Assembly (NCBI RefSeq): GCF_040932485.1
Contig: NZ_JBFRBH010000001.1
Location: forward strand, 3,398,212 to 3,462,211
DNA: 64,000 nt
Reading direction: 5' to 3'
Source: Gymnodinialimonas sp. 202GB13-11
Lineage (GTDB): Bacteria; Pseudomonadota; Alphaproteobacteria; Rhodobacterales; Rhodobacteraceae
The notes beneath the pieces were generated by a model. It had not been told where the DNA came from. It was given only the letters and a program-made list of their open reading frames with translations, and ran no database searches. The translations under genes were made by a program, and so were the position numbers. Of this stretch, positions 43,046 to 52,070 are shown one piece after another (within the stretch, counting starts at the first letter, position 1; the number at the start of each line of letters is the position of its first letter).

Positions 43046-44737
43046 ATGAAACGCCTTTTCCTGACCACCGCCATTTGCGCCACGCTTCCACTGGCCGCCC
43101 ACGCCGAGGATGTCCTTGTCCGCGCCCATCTGTCCGAGGCGCTGATCTACGCCGACGGTGCTGAGGTCACGCGCACCGGAGCCGTCACGCTGCCCGCCGG
43201 CCAACACCGCCTGATCGTCGCGATGCCCGACCTCCACGAGGCGCGCCTGCCGCAGATTTCCACCGCCGATGGCATGCGCCTCGGTATCCCGCAGCAATTA
43301 TGGAACCACCCGATTGAGGATGGCACGCTGGATACACCAGCTCAGGCCGATGCTCGCGCTGGAGTTGAGGCCGCAGAAGATGCGCTGCAGGCCGCGCAGG
43401 ATGCGTTGGTTGAGGCAGATGCCGCGATCCGTGCAATCGAAACCCAACAAACCTACGTCGCCGCGATCCTGCGCGGGGGCGAGAATGGCGTGGCCATGCC
43501 CGAAGACCCAACCCTGGTGCCGCAATTCCTGGCGACCCTTGGTGCTGAAACGGAGCGACTTTCGCAAGAACGTCAAGCCGCACAGGTCGTTCGTCGGGAT
43601 TTGGCTGAGGCCGTTACGGAAGCTCAGGCAGACGTGAACCTGGCCATCCTGGCGCTGCAGGCGCTGCGCCCGCTTGGCACTCAGATCACGGCCTATGCCA
43701 TCGACGTTGAAGTTGCCGAGGAAGGCGAACTGGCTTTTGAGCTCAACTACATGACCCAAGGCGCCGGCTGGAGCCCAAGCTATGAACTGGAGCTCGACTC
43801 CGAGACCGGCGTGATGGAGATGGAGCGGTTCATCGTTTTGCAGACAAGCGGTTCCGCCGCTTGGGACGATGTCGCTGTAACGTTCTCGACCGCGACCCCG
43901 GGACGAGAGCGGCGGGCGACGGAATTGTCCTCGATCCCGGCGCGGATCGTCGACCCCAATTCAGGCGGAAGTTTCAGCGGCCTTCAAGTCTTTGGGGCAG
44001 CGGAAGATATGGCTGAAAGCCGAATTGAGCCACAATCCCTGATCGCCGGTGCGGTAGCGCCTGCGATGGAACCGGTCGTCATCGTGGAGGAAGGCGTATC
44101 GGGCGCCGAATTTGCGGGTTTGTCCATCTCGTACCCCTACAGCGCTCCGGTGTCCGTTGGACCTTCAGGGCAGGCGATCCTGCCGTTCGACACCCAGACG
44201 TTCGACACAGAGATGGAAAACCGCGCCGTGCCACGCCACGATGCGACCGCGTTCCTAGTGGCGCAGGTGGAGAACACCATTGGTGAGCCGATCCTGCCGG
44301 GTGAGGCCGTGTTCTTCCGCGACGGCGCCTTGATGGGCGAAGGGTATCTGCCCTTGATCGCATCCGGCGCGGATGTGGAAATGGGCTTTGGCCCGCTGGA
44401 TCACCTGCAACTGCGTTGGATTGATCGGTCTCTGGCGGAGGGCGATCGTGGCTTGTTCACGACCTCTACTACGCAAGTGCGCGAGCTGGCCTTTGGCGTG
44501 ACCAATTCCGGCAGGGAAGCGGAAGAGGTTCGTATTCTCTACGCTGTGCCCTTCGCCGAACAAGAGGATCTGGAACTTGATGTGACCCTTAGCCCGCGCC
44601 CGTCCGAGCAGGATGTAGACGATCAACGTGGCGTCCATGCGTGGGACCTGGTTGTTGCGGCTGGCGAAGAGGCCCTCATCGAACTGCAGGCGGAGTTCGA
44701 GTTCCCTGAAGGTCAGATCCTCGACTGGCGACCTTAA
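43046..44737 (+). CDS. DUF4139 domain protein (mucoidy-inhibitor MuiA-like)
   Basis: A 563-residue exported protein with signal peptide MKRLFLTTAICATLPLAAHA. The N-terminal DUF4140 part (ALIYADGAEVTRTGAVTLPAG) and a coiled helical region (about 100-195, rich in AEDALQAAQDALVEAD) precede the beta-rich DUF4139 domain with LNYMTQGAGWSPSYELELD. The family is of unknown molecular function; one member suppresses mucoid growth. AAGGA precedes 43046. It is followed convergently by the next gene with a four-base overlap. Confidence 0.85.
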   Translation: MKRLFLTTAICATLPLAAHAEDVLVRAHLSEALIYADGAEVTRTGAVTLPAGQHRLIVAMPDLHEARLPQISTADGMRLGIPQQLWNHPIEDGTLDTPAQADARAGVEAAEDALQAAQDALVEADAAIRAIETQQTYVAAILRGGENGVAMPEDPTLVPQFLATLGAETERLSQERQAAQVVRRDLAEAVTEAQADVNLAILALQALRPLGTQITAYAIDVEVAEEGELAFELNYMTQGAGWSPSYELELDSETGVMEMERFIVLQTSGSAAWDDVAVTFSTATPGRERRATELSSIPARIVDPNSGGSFSGLQVFGAAEDMAESRIEPQSLIAGAVAPAMEPVVIVEEGVSGAEFAGLSISYPYSAPVSVGPSGQAILPFDTQTFDTEMENRAVPRHDATAFLVAQVENTIGEPILPGEAVFFRDGALMGEGYLPLIASGADVEMGFGPLDHLQLRWIDRSLAEGDRGLFTTSTTQVRELAFGVTNSGREAEEVRILYAVPFAEQEDLELDVTLSPRPSEQDVDDQRGVHAWDLVVAAGEEALIELQAEFEFPEGQILDWRP

Positions 44738-45261
44738 TCGTCCTCGATCAGGATGACCTCTCCCTCATCCTCGATCAGGTCGGGGAACAGATCAGGATGG
44801 CCCCCGATCTCGGCCCGGTGCAACACGCGCCGGGCCAATTCTGTTTGCGCGAGATTGGGAAAAGCCGCACCGAATTTGTCGATCAAGTCGGCGTAAGACG
44901 AGCTAAGGTCTGATGCTTGGCAAATGCGCGCGGCGGTAGTCGTGCAGTAGAGCGCGATGCCGCCATCCCGTTCACGGAGGGTGTAACCATGCATGGCAAG
45001 CCGGTCCTGCAGATCGTCCCAATCCGATGCATCGGCCAAGTCATCTGCGAGCAGGGCGCGCAAGCGGCGGAGGAGGGGTTGATTGCGCTCCTCCTCCGCC
45101 CTTTCGGGCGTCCTCGCAGCGCGTATTTGCGGGGCGAGGGCCTGTACGAGTATCTTGTGCGCAAGGGTGGCAGGTGACATCTGCTCAGCCCGTGCGCGGG
45201 ATCGCAATGCGGCAAGCGCATTTGGGGGCAGATCAATAGCAATGGGGGCGGACATATCCAT
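44734..45261 (-). CDS. Ribbon-helix-helix-type protein with relaxase-like C-terminal segment
   Basis: A 175-residue protein. The N terminus (IDLPPNALAALRSRARAEQM followed by SPATLAHKILVQAL) resembles Arc/CopG ribbon-helix-helix DNA-binding domains. The segment WDDLQDRLAMHGYTLRERDG through ICQASDLSSSYADLIDKFG resembles a domain found at the C terminus of conjugative relaxases. No mobilisation genes surround it. A perfect TTAA-N7-TTAA box lies 25 bases upstream of its start. Function is unknown; a domesticated plasmid gene or regulator is inference. Confidence 0.6.
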   Translation of the reverse strand: MDMSAPIAIDLPPNALAALRSRARAEQMSPATLAHKILVQALAPQIRAARTPERAEEERNQPLLRRLRALLADDLADASDWDDLQDRLAMHGYTLRERDGGIALYCTTTAARICQASDLSSSYADLIDKFGAAFPNLAQTELARRVLHRAEIGGHPDLFPDLIEDEGEVILIEDD

Positions 45262-45285
45262 GCCGCCATCCCACCGTGATTCCGG

Positions 45286-45300
45286 TTAAGCCGTGGTTAA
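45286..45300. promoter_or_regulatory. CtrA-type box TTAA-N7-TTAA
   Basis: Exact TTAAGCCGTGGTTAA, the full CtrA consensus. It lies 25 bases before the minus-strand gene starting at 45261 and just beyond the SRPBCC gene stop. At about 60% GC roughly 0.16 exact copies per 64 kb would be expected by chance, so it is worth notice but not proof. Confidence 0.55.
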
Positions 45301-45301
45301 A

Positions 45302-45832
45302 TCAGCTTTCGACGGTCTCTTGCAGACGGGCGAGGCCGCGTTCGTAATCCGCGCCAACCATGCCATCCATCATCAGGCCGAACCAGCGCCCAATGGGGCC
45401 ACCGCCCATGTCAGCGTCCAGTCCCCAAACGACGCGGGTTCCATCACCCTCGGGCACCAAACGCCACCAAGCCTCTGCCGTTCCCATATCGCCGAAGTCC
45501 AACTCCGTCCGAACGCTTTCATTCTCTGCAATTTCGACGATCTCCTGCCGCCCATTACCAACATTCGGGTGCTCAGACGTCCATTCCATCACATTTCCAA
45601 CGCCAGTGTCCGGTCCGGAATAGGCGACTTGCATATCGGGATCGAGATCGCCCCAAGGCGACCATTCCGCAAAAGCCTGAAGCGAGCTGACATGCGGGAA
45701 CACGGCTTCCGGCGGGGCATCGACGACCAGCTCTCGTTCTACAATCACATGGCGCGGCAGGAACATTCCGACAATCGCCAGAACCGCCGCAAGGCCAACA
45801 AGACCGATCAGGATATTTCTAAGAATACGCAT
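45302..45832 (-). CDS. SRPBCC/START-domain (polyketide cyclase-like) protein
   Basis: A 176-residue protein with one N-terminal membrane anchor (residues 5-25, RNILIGLVGLAAVLAIVGMF) then a helix-grip domain: VDAPPEAVFPHVSSLQAFAEWSPW and WWRLVPEGDGTRVVWGLDADM. Such domains bind hydrophobic ligands; ligand and role are unknown. It is transcribed toward the RHH-type gene with 40 bases between. Confidence 0.85.
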   Translation of the reverse strand: MRILRNILIGLVGLAAVLAIVGMFLPRHVIVERELVVDAPPEAVFPHVSSLQAFAEWSPWGDLDPDMQVAYSGPDTGVGNVMEWTSEHPNVGNGRQEIVEIAENESVRTELDFGDMGTAEAWWRLVPEGDGTRVVWGLDADMGGGPIGRWFGLMMDGMVGADYERGLARLQETVES

Positions 45833-45909
45833 GGCGCCCTCCCGCGCAGTGTTGCTGCGGGCGATACTACCACAGGTTGTGCACTTTTTTGCAAGTGAGG
45901 TCGCGCCGA

Positions 45910-46221
45910 TTAGAACCGTTCGGCGCGCAAAACCTCACAGTCACTGACACTGATGACCCCAATATGCTTTTCGACGACGGCAAAAGCCTTGTTCAAAAGG
46001 TCATCCAGCTTGTCTGGTGCGATGATGCAGATCACCTGTACCATGCCCTGGCCCCGGCCGATCTGGCCTTCCCGGCTCCAATTCCCCGACCGGCCCCCAC
46101 CCGCCAGAACGGGAAGGATGGAATAGCCGGTGACGCCTGCATTCTCCATGGCGTCGGTCAGCCGAGACTGCATCACGGCTTCGATGATGACGGCGACGCG
46201 CTTTGCGTTGTGGGTTTGCAT
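45910..46221 (-). CDS. PII-like regulatory protein, SbtB-type
   Basis: A 103-residue PII-superfamily protein. The fold pattern is visible: VAVIIEAVMQSRLTDAMENAGVTGY, the T-loop region with GGGRSGNWSREGQI, and VQVICIIAPDKLDDLLNKAF. The start at 46221 (MQTHNAKRV) is chosen; the longer frame overlaps the carrier gene. It lies six bases after an SbtA-type carrier on the same strand, as in cyanobacterial sbtA-sbtB. In those, SbtB binds cAMP/AMP and controls bicarbonate uptake; whether this holds here is inference. Confidence 0.85.
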   Translation of the reverse strand: MQTHNAKRVAVIIEAVMQSRLTDAMENAGVTGYSILPVLAGGGRSGNWSREGQIGRGQGMVQVICIIAPDKLDDLLNKAFAVVEKHIGVISVSDCEVLRAERF

Positions 46222-46226
46222 GGGGC

Positions 46227-47207
46227 TCAGCCTCCGGTCACGAAAGAGGCAACCGCAAGATAGAGTGGGATGCCCAGGGTTAGATTGAAAGGGAAAGTCA
46301 CGCCAAGTGACAGGGTCAGGTAAATCGAGGGGTTCGCCTCGGGTAGAGCCACGCGCATCGCGGCGGGCACGGCGATGTAGGAGGCCGAGGCGGAGAGTGT
46401 CATGAACAGGACGACGCCGCCGGGGCTGAGGCCGAGGAGGACGCCGGCCAGCAGCCCGAAGGCCGAGCCGACCACCGGCATGACGACACCGAACAGGAAC
46501 AGTCCCGGTTTCAGCACCCCGCGCGCCTCTCGCAATCCCCGCCCTGCGACGAGCCCCATGTCGAGTAAGAACAGGCACAGCACACCCTGGAACGGAGTCA
46601 CGATGAACGGTGCGATCAGATCGAGGCCCTCAGCCCCTGTGATGACGCCAATCAGGAACGAGCCGACCAAGAGGACGATCGAGCCGTTCAAAAGGATTTC
46701 ACGCATCAGGCCCGCATCCATCTGCGCGGCCCCTTTGTCGAAGCGGGCAATCAGCCACAGCGCCGATAGGATGGCCGGTGCTTCCATAACGGCGGCGACG
46801 GCGACCATGTACCCCTCGGAATCGAGCCCCGCACCTTGAACCACGGACGTTGCGGCCACGAACGTCACGATTGAGATAGAGCCGTAATGGCCGGCCACGG
46901 CCGCCGCATCAACGACTGACAAGCCGGTCATCACGCGCAGAAGGGCGAAGGCGACCATTGGTATAGCGAAGGACAGCACAAGACCTGCGACCAGTGACAG
47001 GATGAGGGTGGAGTCGATCCCGTTGTCGGCCACCGCAGCGCCACCTTTGAATCCGATGGCGAACAGCAGGTAGATCGACATGCCTTTCGCAATTGCCTCA
47101 GGGATCGACAGATCCGACCGGGCAAAGGCGGCAAGGACTCCAAGCGCGAAGAACAGGATGATCGGCGACAGCAGATTGTCTGCGGCAAGCGCCAGCATTC
47201 CCTCCAT
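46227..47207 (-). CDS. sbtA: SbtA-type sodium-dependent bicarbonate transporter (DUF897)
   Basis: A 326-residue membrane protein with about ten hydrophobic segments. The family pattern includes GFKGGAAVADNG in the first half and SASASYIAVPAAMRVALPEANP in the second. In cyanobacteria SbtA imports bicarbonate with sodium. The gene lies between a beta carbonic anhydrase upstream (about 67 bases) and an SbtB-type PII protein downstream, all on the minus strand. The pattern points to inorganic carbon supply. No RuBisCO gene is in the window. Confidence 0.85.
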   Translation of the reverse strand: MEGMLALAADNLLSPIILFFALGVLAAFARSDLSIPEAIAKGMSIYLLFAIGFKGGAAVADNGIDSTLILSLVAGLVLSFAIPMVAFALLRVMTGLSVVDAAAVAGHYGSISIVTFVAATSVVQGAGLDSEGYMVAVAAVMEAPAILSALWLIARFDKGAAQMDAGLMREILLNGSIVLLVGSFLIGVITGAEGLDLIAPFIVTPFQGVLCLFLLDMGLVAGRGLREARGVLKPGLFLFGVVMPVVGSAFGLLAGVLLGLSPGGVVLFMTLSASASYIAVPAAMRVALPEANPSIYLTLSLGVTFPFNLTLGIPLYLAVASFVTGG

Positions 47208-47273
47208 GGAGGTCTCCCCATCTACAGCGGTCGTCTGGGGCGGGCTTTACGGGGGCAACGGCCCCTGCGCAAG

Positions 47274-47924
47274 TCAGGCAGGTGCGAAATGGCGGACGCG
47301 CCCGTCGAAGGTTTCGAGATCCATGTCGGCAATATCGGCCCAGAGACCATGCAGGCTGAGCTCTCCGGCATCGACGGCCTTCTTCACGAATGGGTAGCCT
47401 AGTAGGTTTTCGAGGCTGACGTGGATGCCCTCTTTCTCGAGCGCGGTCTGCTTGTCATCGGTGTCATCAATGTCGGCCACGCGCGCAAAGCCAGGGCGCA
47501 GAACATCCAGCCAGCGGCCAATCAGGCTTTCGTGCGCCTCGAATTCGTCTGCATGCCCTTCGCACATCGCAATACAACCCGCGACTCCTCCGCATCGGGA
47601 GTGGCCCATCACCAATATATGTTCGACTTTTAAGTGTTTGACCGCGAATTCCACCGCAGCACCGGTGCCGTGATGGTTTCCGTCCGGCGTGTAGGGTGGC
47701 ACGAGATTTGCGATATTGCGGTGAACGAAAAGCTCGCCCGTGCGTTGCCCGAAGATCGAGTTGATGGCCACCCGGCTGTCGCAGCACGCAATCACCATGG
47801 CCTTTGGATGCTGGCCTTCTTCGGCCAGTTTGCGAAACCAGTCCCGGTTTTCGGGGAAGCTGGATTCCTTCCAGTCATTATAGCGATCCAGAAGATAATC
47901 GGGGAGGGATTTCACTCGATGCAT
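47274..47924 (-). CDS. Beta-class carbonic anhydrase
   Basis: A 216-residue zinc enzyme interconverting CO2 and bicarbonate. Zinc ligands are visible in IACCDSRVAINSIFG (Cys, Asp-Ser-Arg dyad) and MGHSRCGGVAGCIAM (His, Cys). The start at 47924 (MHRVKSLPDYLLDRYNDWK) is standard. It is first in the operon with the sbtA-like and PII-like genes. Confidence 0.95.
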   Translation of the reverse strand: MHRVKSLPDYLLDRYNDWKESSFPENRDWFRKLAEEGQHPKAMVIACCDSRVAINSIFGQRTGELFVHRNIANLVPPYTPDGNHHGTGAAVEFAVKHLKVEHILVMGHSRCGGVAGCIAMCEGHADEFEAHESLIGRWLDVLRPGFARVADIDDTDDKQTALEKEGIHVSLENLLGYPFVKKAVDAGELSLHGLWADIADMDLETFDGRVRHFAPA

Positions 47925-48091
47925 GTGGCGTCTCTTTGGTCGTTCAACCTTAGGTTTAGCCGAATTTCCATTCAAATTGCAGCCGCTTTTTGCTGCCCGA
48001 TAAAGGGTTTCTTCAGCACGCCGACGGATGCTTGGTGCCGATCTCTTTCGAGAGCGTCCTGTGGTGGGGGCGAATGAAGTGGAGCGAGTGA

Positions 48092-48496
48092 ATGACACGG
48101 TATCAAGGGGTCGGGGTGGCCCCTCATGTAACAGCATTGTCGATGGAAGAACCTGCACGGTTCGACCCGGAATGCCTTGAAGATTTGTGCCACCGCATTG
48201 GCGAAGTGCGCGCCGAGGCTGAGGTGGCCCTTGCCCTGCATCGCATTTCGGAAGGTCTGCCTAAGCTGCGCGGGCTTCTTGACCGGGATGAGCGGAGCTT
48301 TCAGCGTGACTTGGACCAGATCGCGCGAGATGCGGAGTTGATCGGCATGTCGACGCTCGCGCGCGTTGCACAATCGGTCCAACAAAGCTTCTCTACTGCG
48401 AACCACGTGGCGCTTGCAGCGACACTTGCCCGCCTCGAACGTGTTGGGGAAAGATCCATCCACGCTGTCTGGGATCTGGAGGATTTGTCCGGCTGA
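48092..48496 (+). CDS. Small helical protein of unknown function
   Basis: A 134-residue soluble protein, helical throughout, with no cysteine cluster or membrane segment. The pattern CHRIGEVRAEAEVALALHRI then LPKLRGLLDRDERSFQRDLDQIARDAELIG resembles a four-helix bundle. GGAG at 7 bases supports the 48092 start. It diverges from carbonic anhydrase and is 60 bases before the peptidase gene. Confidence 0.7.
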   Translation: MTRYQGVGVAPHVTALSMEEPARFDPECLEDLCHRIGEVRAEAEVALALHRISEGLPKLRGLLDRDERSFQRDLDQIARDAELIGMSTLARVAQSVQQSFSTANHVALAATLARLERVGERSIHAVWDLEDLSG

Positions 48497-48555
48497 TCTG
48501 ATCTTGCGAAGCGGCGGCGGAACGTTAGGCTGCGCCCCACAAAAGGGGTGCGAAC

Positions 48556-49929
48556 ATGGCTTTGACATTTGCCGAAGACAGTGCGGACGCGCTGCCGATT
48601 TATCTTGTTGGTAGCGAAGCGCCAGAAACGGTGCTGGCCGGGCTGAGCGAAGAGCAAGGCGAATGGGCTGAATTCAACGGCTTCAACGGGCAACTTGGGC
48701 AAGCGCTGGCCCTGCCAAACCGTGGCGGTGCGTTGGTTGGGACGGGCACGCCAGAGGCACGCATACGAAAACGCTTTGCCGTCGGTGCGGCGATTTCTGG
48801 CCTTCCGGGCGCAACCTACAAGATCGCCAACCCCGCACCCGAAGGACCGGACGCCGATGAGATTGCGCTCGGTTTTCTTCTGTCCTGCTATCGCTTCGAC
48901 CGCTATCGCAGCCAATCTGCGGCAAAGGCTAAGCTCGTTGCGCCGGACGGCGTCGATGCCTCAAGCCTCGAGACCATCGCCGCGTCAGAGAGTCTGACCC
49001 GCGACCTTATCAACACACCTGCTGAGGATATGGGTCCGGATGCGCTGGAGGAGGCCGTTCGGACCCTCGCCCGCGAATTTGGCGCAGATGTCTCGGCGGT
49101 CGAAGGAGACGACCTCAAGGACCAGAATTTCCCGCTTATTCACACCGTTGGTCGCGCGGCGGCGAAGGCCCCTCGCTTGATCGAAATGACTTGGGGCATG
49201 AAAGGTCCCGCCCTTACTCTCGTGGGCAAGGGCGTGTGTTTCGACACCGGTGGACTGAACCTTAAGCCCGGCGCATCCATGGGGCTGATGAAGAAGGATA
49301 TGGGTGGGGCGGCCAATGTGCTTGGCCTTGCGCGCATGATCATGGCCAGTGGAATGACGTGCCGCCTGCGCGTCCTGATCCCGGCAGTAGAAAACAACGT
49401 TTCGGGCAATGCCTTCCGGCCCGGCGACATCTACACCGCCCGCAATGGCCTGACGGTTGAGATCAACAACACCGATGCCGAAGGCCGCCTCGTGCTGGCC
49501 GATGCGCTGGCCTATGGGTCCGAGGCCAAGCCGGACTTGATGATTTGCATGGCCACGCTCACCGGTGCCGCGCGTGTCGCCGTTGGCCCTGACATCGCCC
49601 CATTCTTCACAGATGACGACCCCTTCGCCAGCGCCCTAGCCGCTGCGTCCAGTCAGGTTGCGGATCCAGTCTGGCGTCTGCCTTTCCATGAGCCATATGA
49701 GGCGATGATTGAGCCCGGCATTGCCGATCTGGACAATGCTCCGTCCGGTGGGATGGCGGGGTCGATTACCGCCGCGCTGTTCCTGCGCCGCTTTGCCGAT
49801 GTGGGGCGTTTTGCGCATTTCGATGTCTATGGATGGCAACGCGCCAATGCGCCCGCACGCCCCAAAGGTGGCGTTGGCCAAGGTATTCGCGCGCTGTTCC
49901 ACGCTTTGCCGGAGGTGCTGTCCAAATGA
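48556..49929 (+). CDS. Leucyl aminopeptidase (M17 family)
   Basis: A 457-residue cytosolic metalloaminopeptidase. The catalytic region is complete: VGKGVCFDTGGLNLKPGASM, DMGGAANVLG, and the signature NTDAEGRLVLADAL. Two-metal site residues fall here. The N-terminal domain is variable. Its stop overlaps the next gene start by four bases (ATGA). Confidence 0.95.
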   Translation: MALTFAEDSADALPIYLVGSEAPETVLAGLSEEQGEWAEFNGFNGQLGQALALPNRGGALVGTGTPEARIRKRFAVGAAISGLPGATYKIANPAPEGPDADEIALGFLLSCYRFDRYRSQSAAKAKLVAPDGVDASSLETIAASESLTRDLINTPAEDMGPDALEEAVRTLAREFGADVSAVEGDDLKDQNFPLIHTVGRAAAKAPRLIEMTWGMKGPALTLVGKGVCFDTGGLNLKPGASMGLMKKDMGGAANVLGLARMIMASGMTCRLRVLIPAVENNVSGNAFRPGDIYTARNGLTVEINNTDAEGRLVLADALAYGSEAKPDLMICMATLTGAARVAVGPDIAPFFTDDDPFASALAAASSQVADPVWRLPFHEPYEAMIEPGIADLDNAPSGGMAGSITAALFLRRFADVGRFAHFDVYGWQRANAPARPKGGVGQGIRALFHALPEVLSK

Positions 49930-50762
49930 GTGATCCCCGCACCACCCCGTCCAATGGTCGTGTTGCCCATGCTTCGCTGAAAGGTGTGGTTGAGGCTGAG
50001 CGTTACACCGACGGTCGCATGATGATGGTCCAACAACCCATCGCCAACATCGCCGACCAGCCACGCGGCGCACGCACATCGCAACTGGTGTTTGGGGAAC
50101 GCTTTCTGGTGCTGGATACCGAGGATGGGTTTGCTTTCGGTCAGTCCGAGAAAGATGGTTATGTTGGTTACGTGCTGGCCGGTGCCTTGACTGGGGCTGA
50201 GCCCGCAACGCACTGGGTAATCTCGCCTGCGACGCACCTTTATCCGAAGGCCAATATCAAGGCACCGCCGGACGTTTGCCTGTACTTCGGAAGTCAGGTG
50301 AAGATCGTCGGGGAGAAGGGGGCGTTCAAACGCATCCACACCGGGCATTTCATGCCGTCCCAGCATCTTATGCCTATCAATGCGAAGTTCGCGGACCCTG
50401 TCGGGATTGCGGACCTTTTCCTTGGCACGCCGTACCTTTGGGGCGGAACAAGCCGCTGGGGGATTGATTGCTCGGGCCTGGTTCAGTCCTGCCTTCATGC
50501 CTGCGGAATCGACTGCCCCCGTGACAGCGACCAGCAGGAACTCGAGTTGGGCGAGGATATCGCGCCGGATGGGGCGTTAAAGCGTGGTGATCTGATCTTC
50601 TGGAAAGGTCACGTGGGCATGATGGCAAGCGACCGGATGCTCCTGCATGCAAACGCGCATCACATGTCTGTCGCATATGAGCCTTTGAAAGACGCCGCCG
50701 CCCGGATCGAGGCGAGCGAATTCGGCCCTATCACATCGCGCAAGCGATTGGCCTTGGCTTAA
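49926..50762 (+). CDS. NlpC/P60-family cell-wall peptidase
   Basis: A 278-residue protein. Two SH3-like segments (about residues 35-120) precede the NlpC/P60 catalytic domain with nucleophile cysteine in YLWGGTSRWGIDCSGLVQSC and the histidine in GDLIFWKGHVGMM. Such enzymes cut peptidoglycan stem peptides. It has no visible signal peptide, which is unusual but common for this short family in the group. It is coupled to the upstream aminopeptidase by ATGA, suggesting joint peptide turnover. It converges with the next gene with a four-base stop overlap. Confidence 0.9.
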   Translation: MSDPRTTPSNGRVAHASLKGVVEAERYTDGRMMMVQQPIANIADQPRGARTSQLVFGERFLVLDTEDGFAFGQSEKDGYVGYVLAGALTGAEPATHWVISPATHLYPKANIKAPPDVCLYFGSQVKIVGEKGAFKRIHTGHFMPSQHLMPINAKFADPVGIADLFLGTPYLWGGTSRWGIDCSGLVQSCLHACGIDCPRDSDQQELELGEDIAPDGALKRGDLIFWKGHVGMMASDRMLLHANAHHMSVAYEPLKDAAARIEASEFGPITSRKRLALA

Positions 50763-51100
50763 TCGACCGCACGGATCAGCTTGCGCTCCAAAACGCGTAG
50801 TACAGTCTTCAGATCGTTGCCGCGTTTCAGGATGCGTCCGTCCATGCCGATGATGGAATACTGCCCCTGCTTGTCGCGAAGCTTGGGCCGCTTCTCGATC
50901 CGATAAAGCGGGTTTTCAGCGGTGCGCCGAAAGATCGAGAAGACGGCCACATCACTCAGATGGCTGATCCCGTAATCCCGCCATTCCCCTGCCGCGACCA
51001 TGCGCCCGTAAAGGCCCATGATCGGCCCGAGTTCAGAGCGATGAAACGCGACTTGTTTCTGGAGGGAGGACGGGCCGGTCGGCTGGAAGTGCATCACCAT
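50759..51100 (-). CDS. DUF2794 family protein
   Basis: A 113-residue protein I place in DUF2794, a small family widespread in alphaproteobacteria. The pattern VAFHRSELGPIMGLYGRMVAAGEW is followed by WRDYGISHLSDVAVFSIFRRT. Function is unknown. Starts at 51100 and 51094 are both possible; longer upstream frame is arginine-rich and unlikely. Confidence 0.8.
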   Translation of the reverse strand: MVMHFQPTGPSSLQKQVAFHRSELGPIMGLYGRMVAAGEWRDYGISHLSDVAVFSIFRRTAENPLYRIEKRPKLRDKQGQYSIIGMDGRILKRGNDLKTVLRVLERKLIRAVD

Positions 51101-51146
51101 AATCTGATGGTGGGGGCGAAGTGGGTGGGGGTCAAGCAGGGGAAAT

Positions 51147-51174
51147 AAAAAAGGCCCCGCCCGGTGGCGGAGCC
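51147..51174 (-). terminator. Rho-independent terminator of ilvE
   Basis: On the minus strand GGCTCCGCC pairs with GGCGGGGCC (one wobble), then TTTTTT (plus-strand A run at 51147-51152). It lies 27 bases past the ilvE stop. Confidence 0.9.
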
Positions 51175-51200
51175 TCTTGGGTTTTTGAATGGTTGCGGGG

Positions 51201-52070
51201 TCAGGCCCGCACCAAATCCTCATAGCTTTGCGCGATATCGCGGGTCATGGCGCCGACTTCGAAGTTGTAGTCGCCGATCTGGCCCACCGGTGTGACTTCG
51301 GCCGCGGTGCCGGTCAGCCAGCACTGTTCAAAGCTTTCCAGCTCTTCCGGCATGATGTGGCGCTCGTGGACCTTCACTTGCTTACTCTCCAGCATCCCGA
51401 TCACGGTCTGGCGGGTGATGCCGTTCAGGAAGCAATCGGGCTTGGGCGTGTGCACTTCACCGTCCTTGACGAAGAAGATGTTGGCGCCCGTCGCTTCGGC
51501 CACGTAGTTGCGGTAATCCATGAACAGCGCGTCGGAGCAGCCTTTGGCCTCTGCCGCGTGCTTGGAGGTTGTGCAGATCATGTAGAGGCCAGCCGCTTTG
51601 GCGTGGACCGGGATTGTCTCGGGCGAGGGGCGTTTCCACTTGGAGATGTCGAGCTTCGCGCCCTTCATCTTGGCGTCACCGTAATAGCTGCCCCATTCCC
51701 AAGCCGCGATGGCCAGGCGGACGGGGTTCTTGGCGGAGCTGACACCCATGTCTTCACCGGCGCCGCGCCACGCAACGGCCCGGATGTAAGCGTCGGTCAG
51801 ACCGTTGGCCTTCATGACTTCGTACTTCGCGGCTTCGATCTCATCGACCGTGTAGGGGATCTCAAAATCGATGCAGGAGGCGGAGTAGTGCAGGCGTTCG
51901 GAATGCTTCCGGCTCTCGAAGATTTTGCCATTATAGGCGCGTTCCCCTTCGAACACGGAGGACGCGTAGTGCATCGCGTGGGTCAGAAGGTGTACGTTGG
52001 CATCGCGCCAATCAACAAGCTTGCCGTCCATCCAGATCTGACCGTCGCGGTCATCATAGGCTCCAGCCAT
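51201..52070 (-). CDS. ilvE: Branched-chain amino-acid aminotransferase
   Basis: A 289-residue fold-IV PLP aminotransferase for valine, leucine and isoleucine. Family motifs are VHLLTHAMHYASSVFEGERAY, the PLP lysine region WKRPSPETIPVHAKAAGLYM, and ECxLTGTAAEVTPVGQIG. The start at 52070 (MAGAYDDRDGQIW) follows GGAAGGGA. A terminator lies just downstream. It fits with leuBCD nearby but is not linked to them. Confidence 0.94.
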   Translation of the reverse strand: MAGAYDDRDGQIWMDGKLVDWRDANVHLLTHAMHYASSVFEGERAYNGKIFESRKHSERLHYSASCIDFEIPYTVDEIEAAKYEVMKANGLTDAYIRAVAWRGAGEDMGVSSAKNPVRLAIAAWEWGSYYGDAKMKGAKLDISKWKRPSPETIPVHAKAAGLYMICTTSKHAAEAKGCSDALFMDYRNYVAEATGANIFFVKDGEVHTPKPDCFLNGITRQTVIGMLESKQVKVHERHIMPEELESFEQCWLTGTAAEVTPVGQIGDYNFEVGAMTRDIAQSYEDLVRA

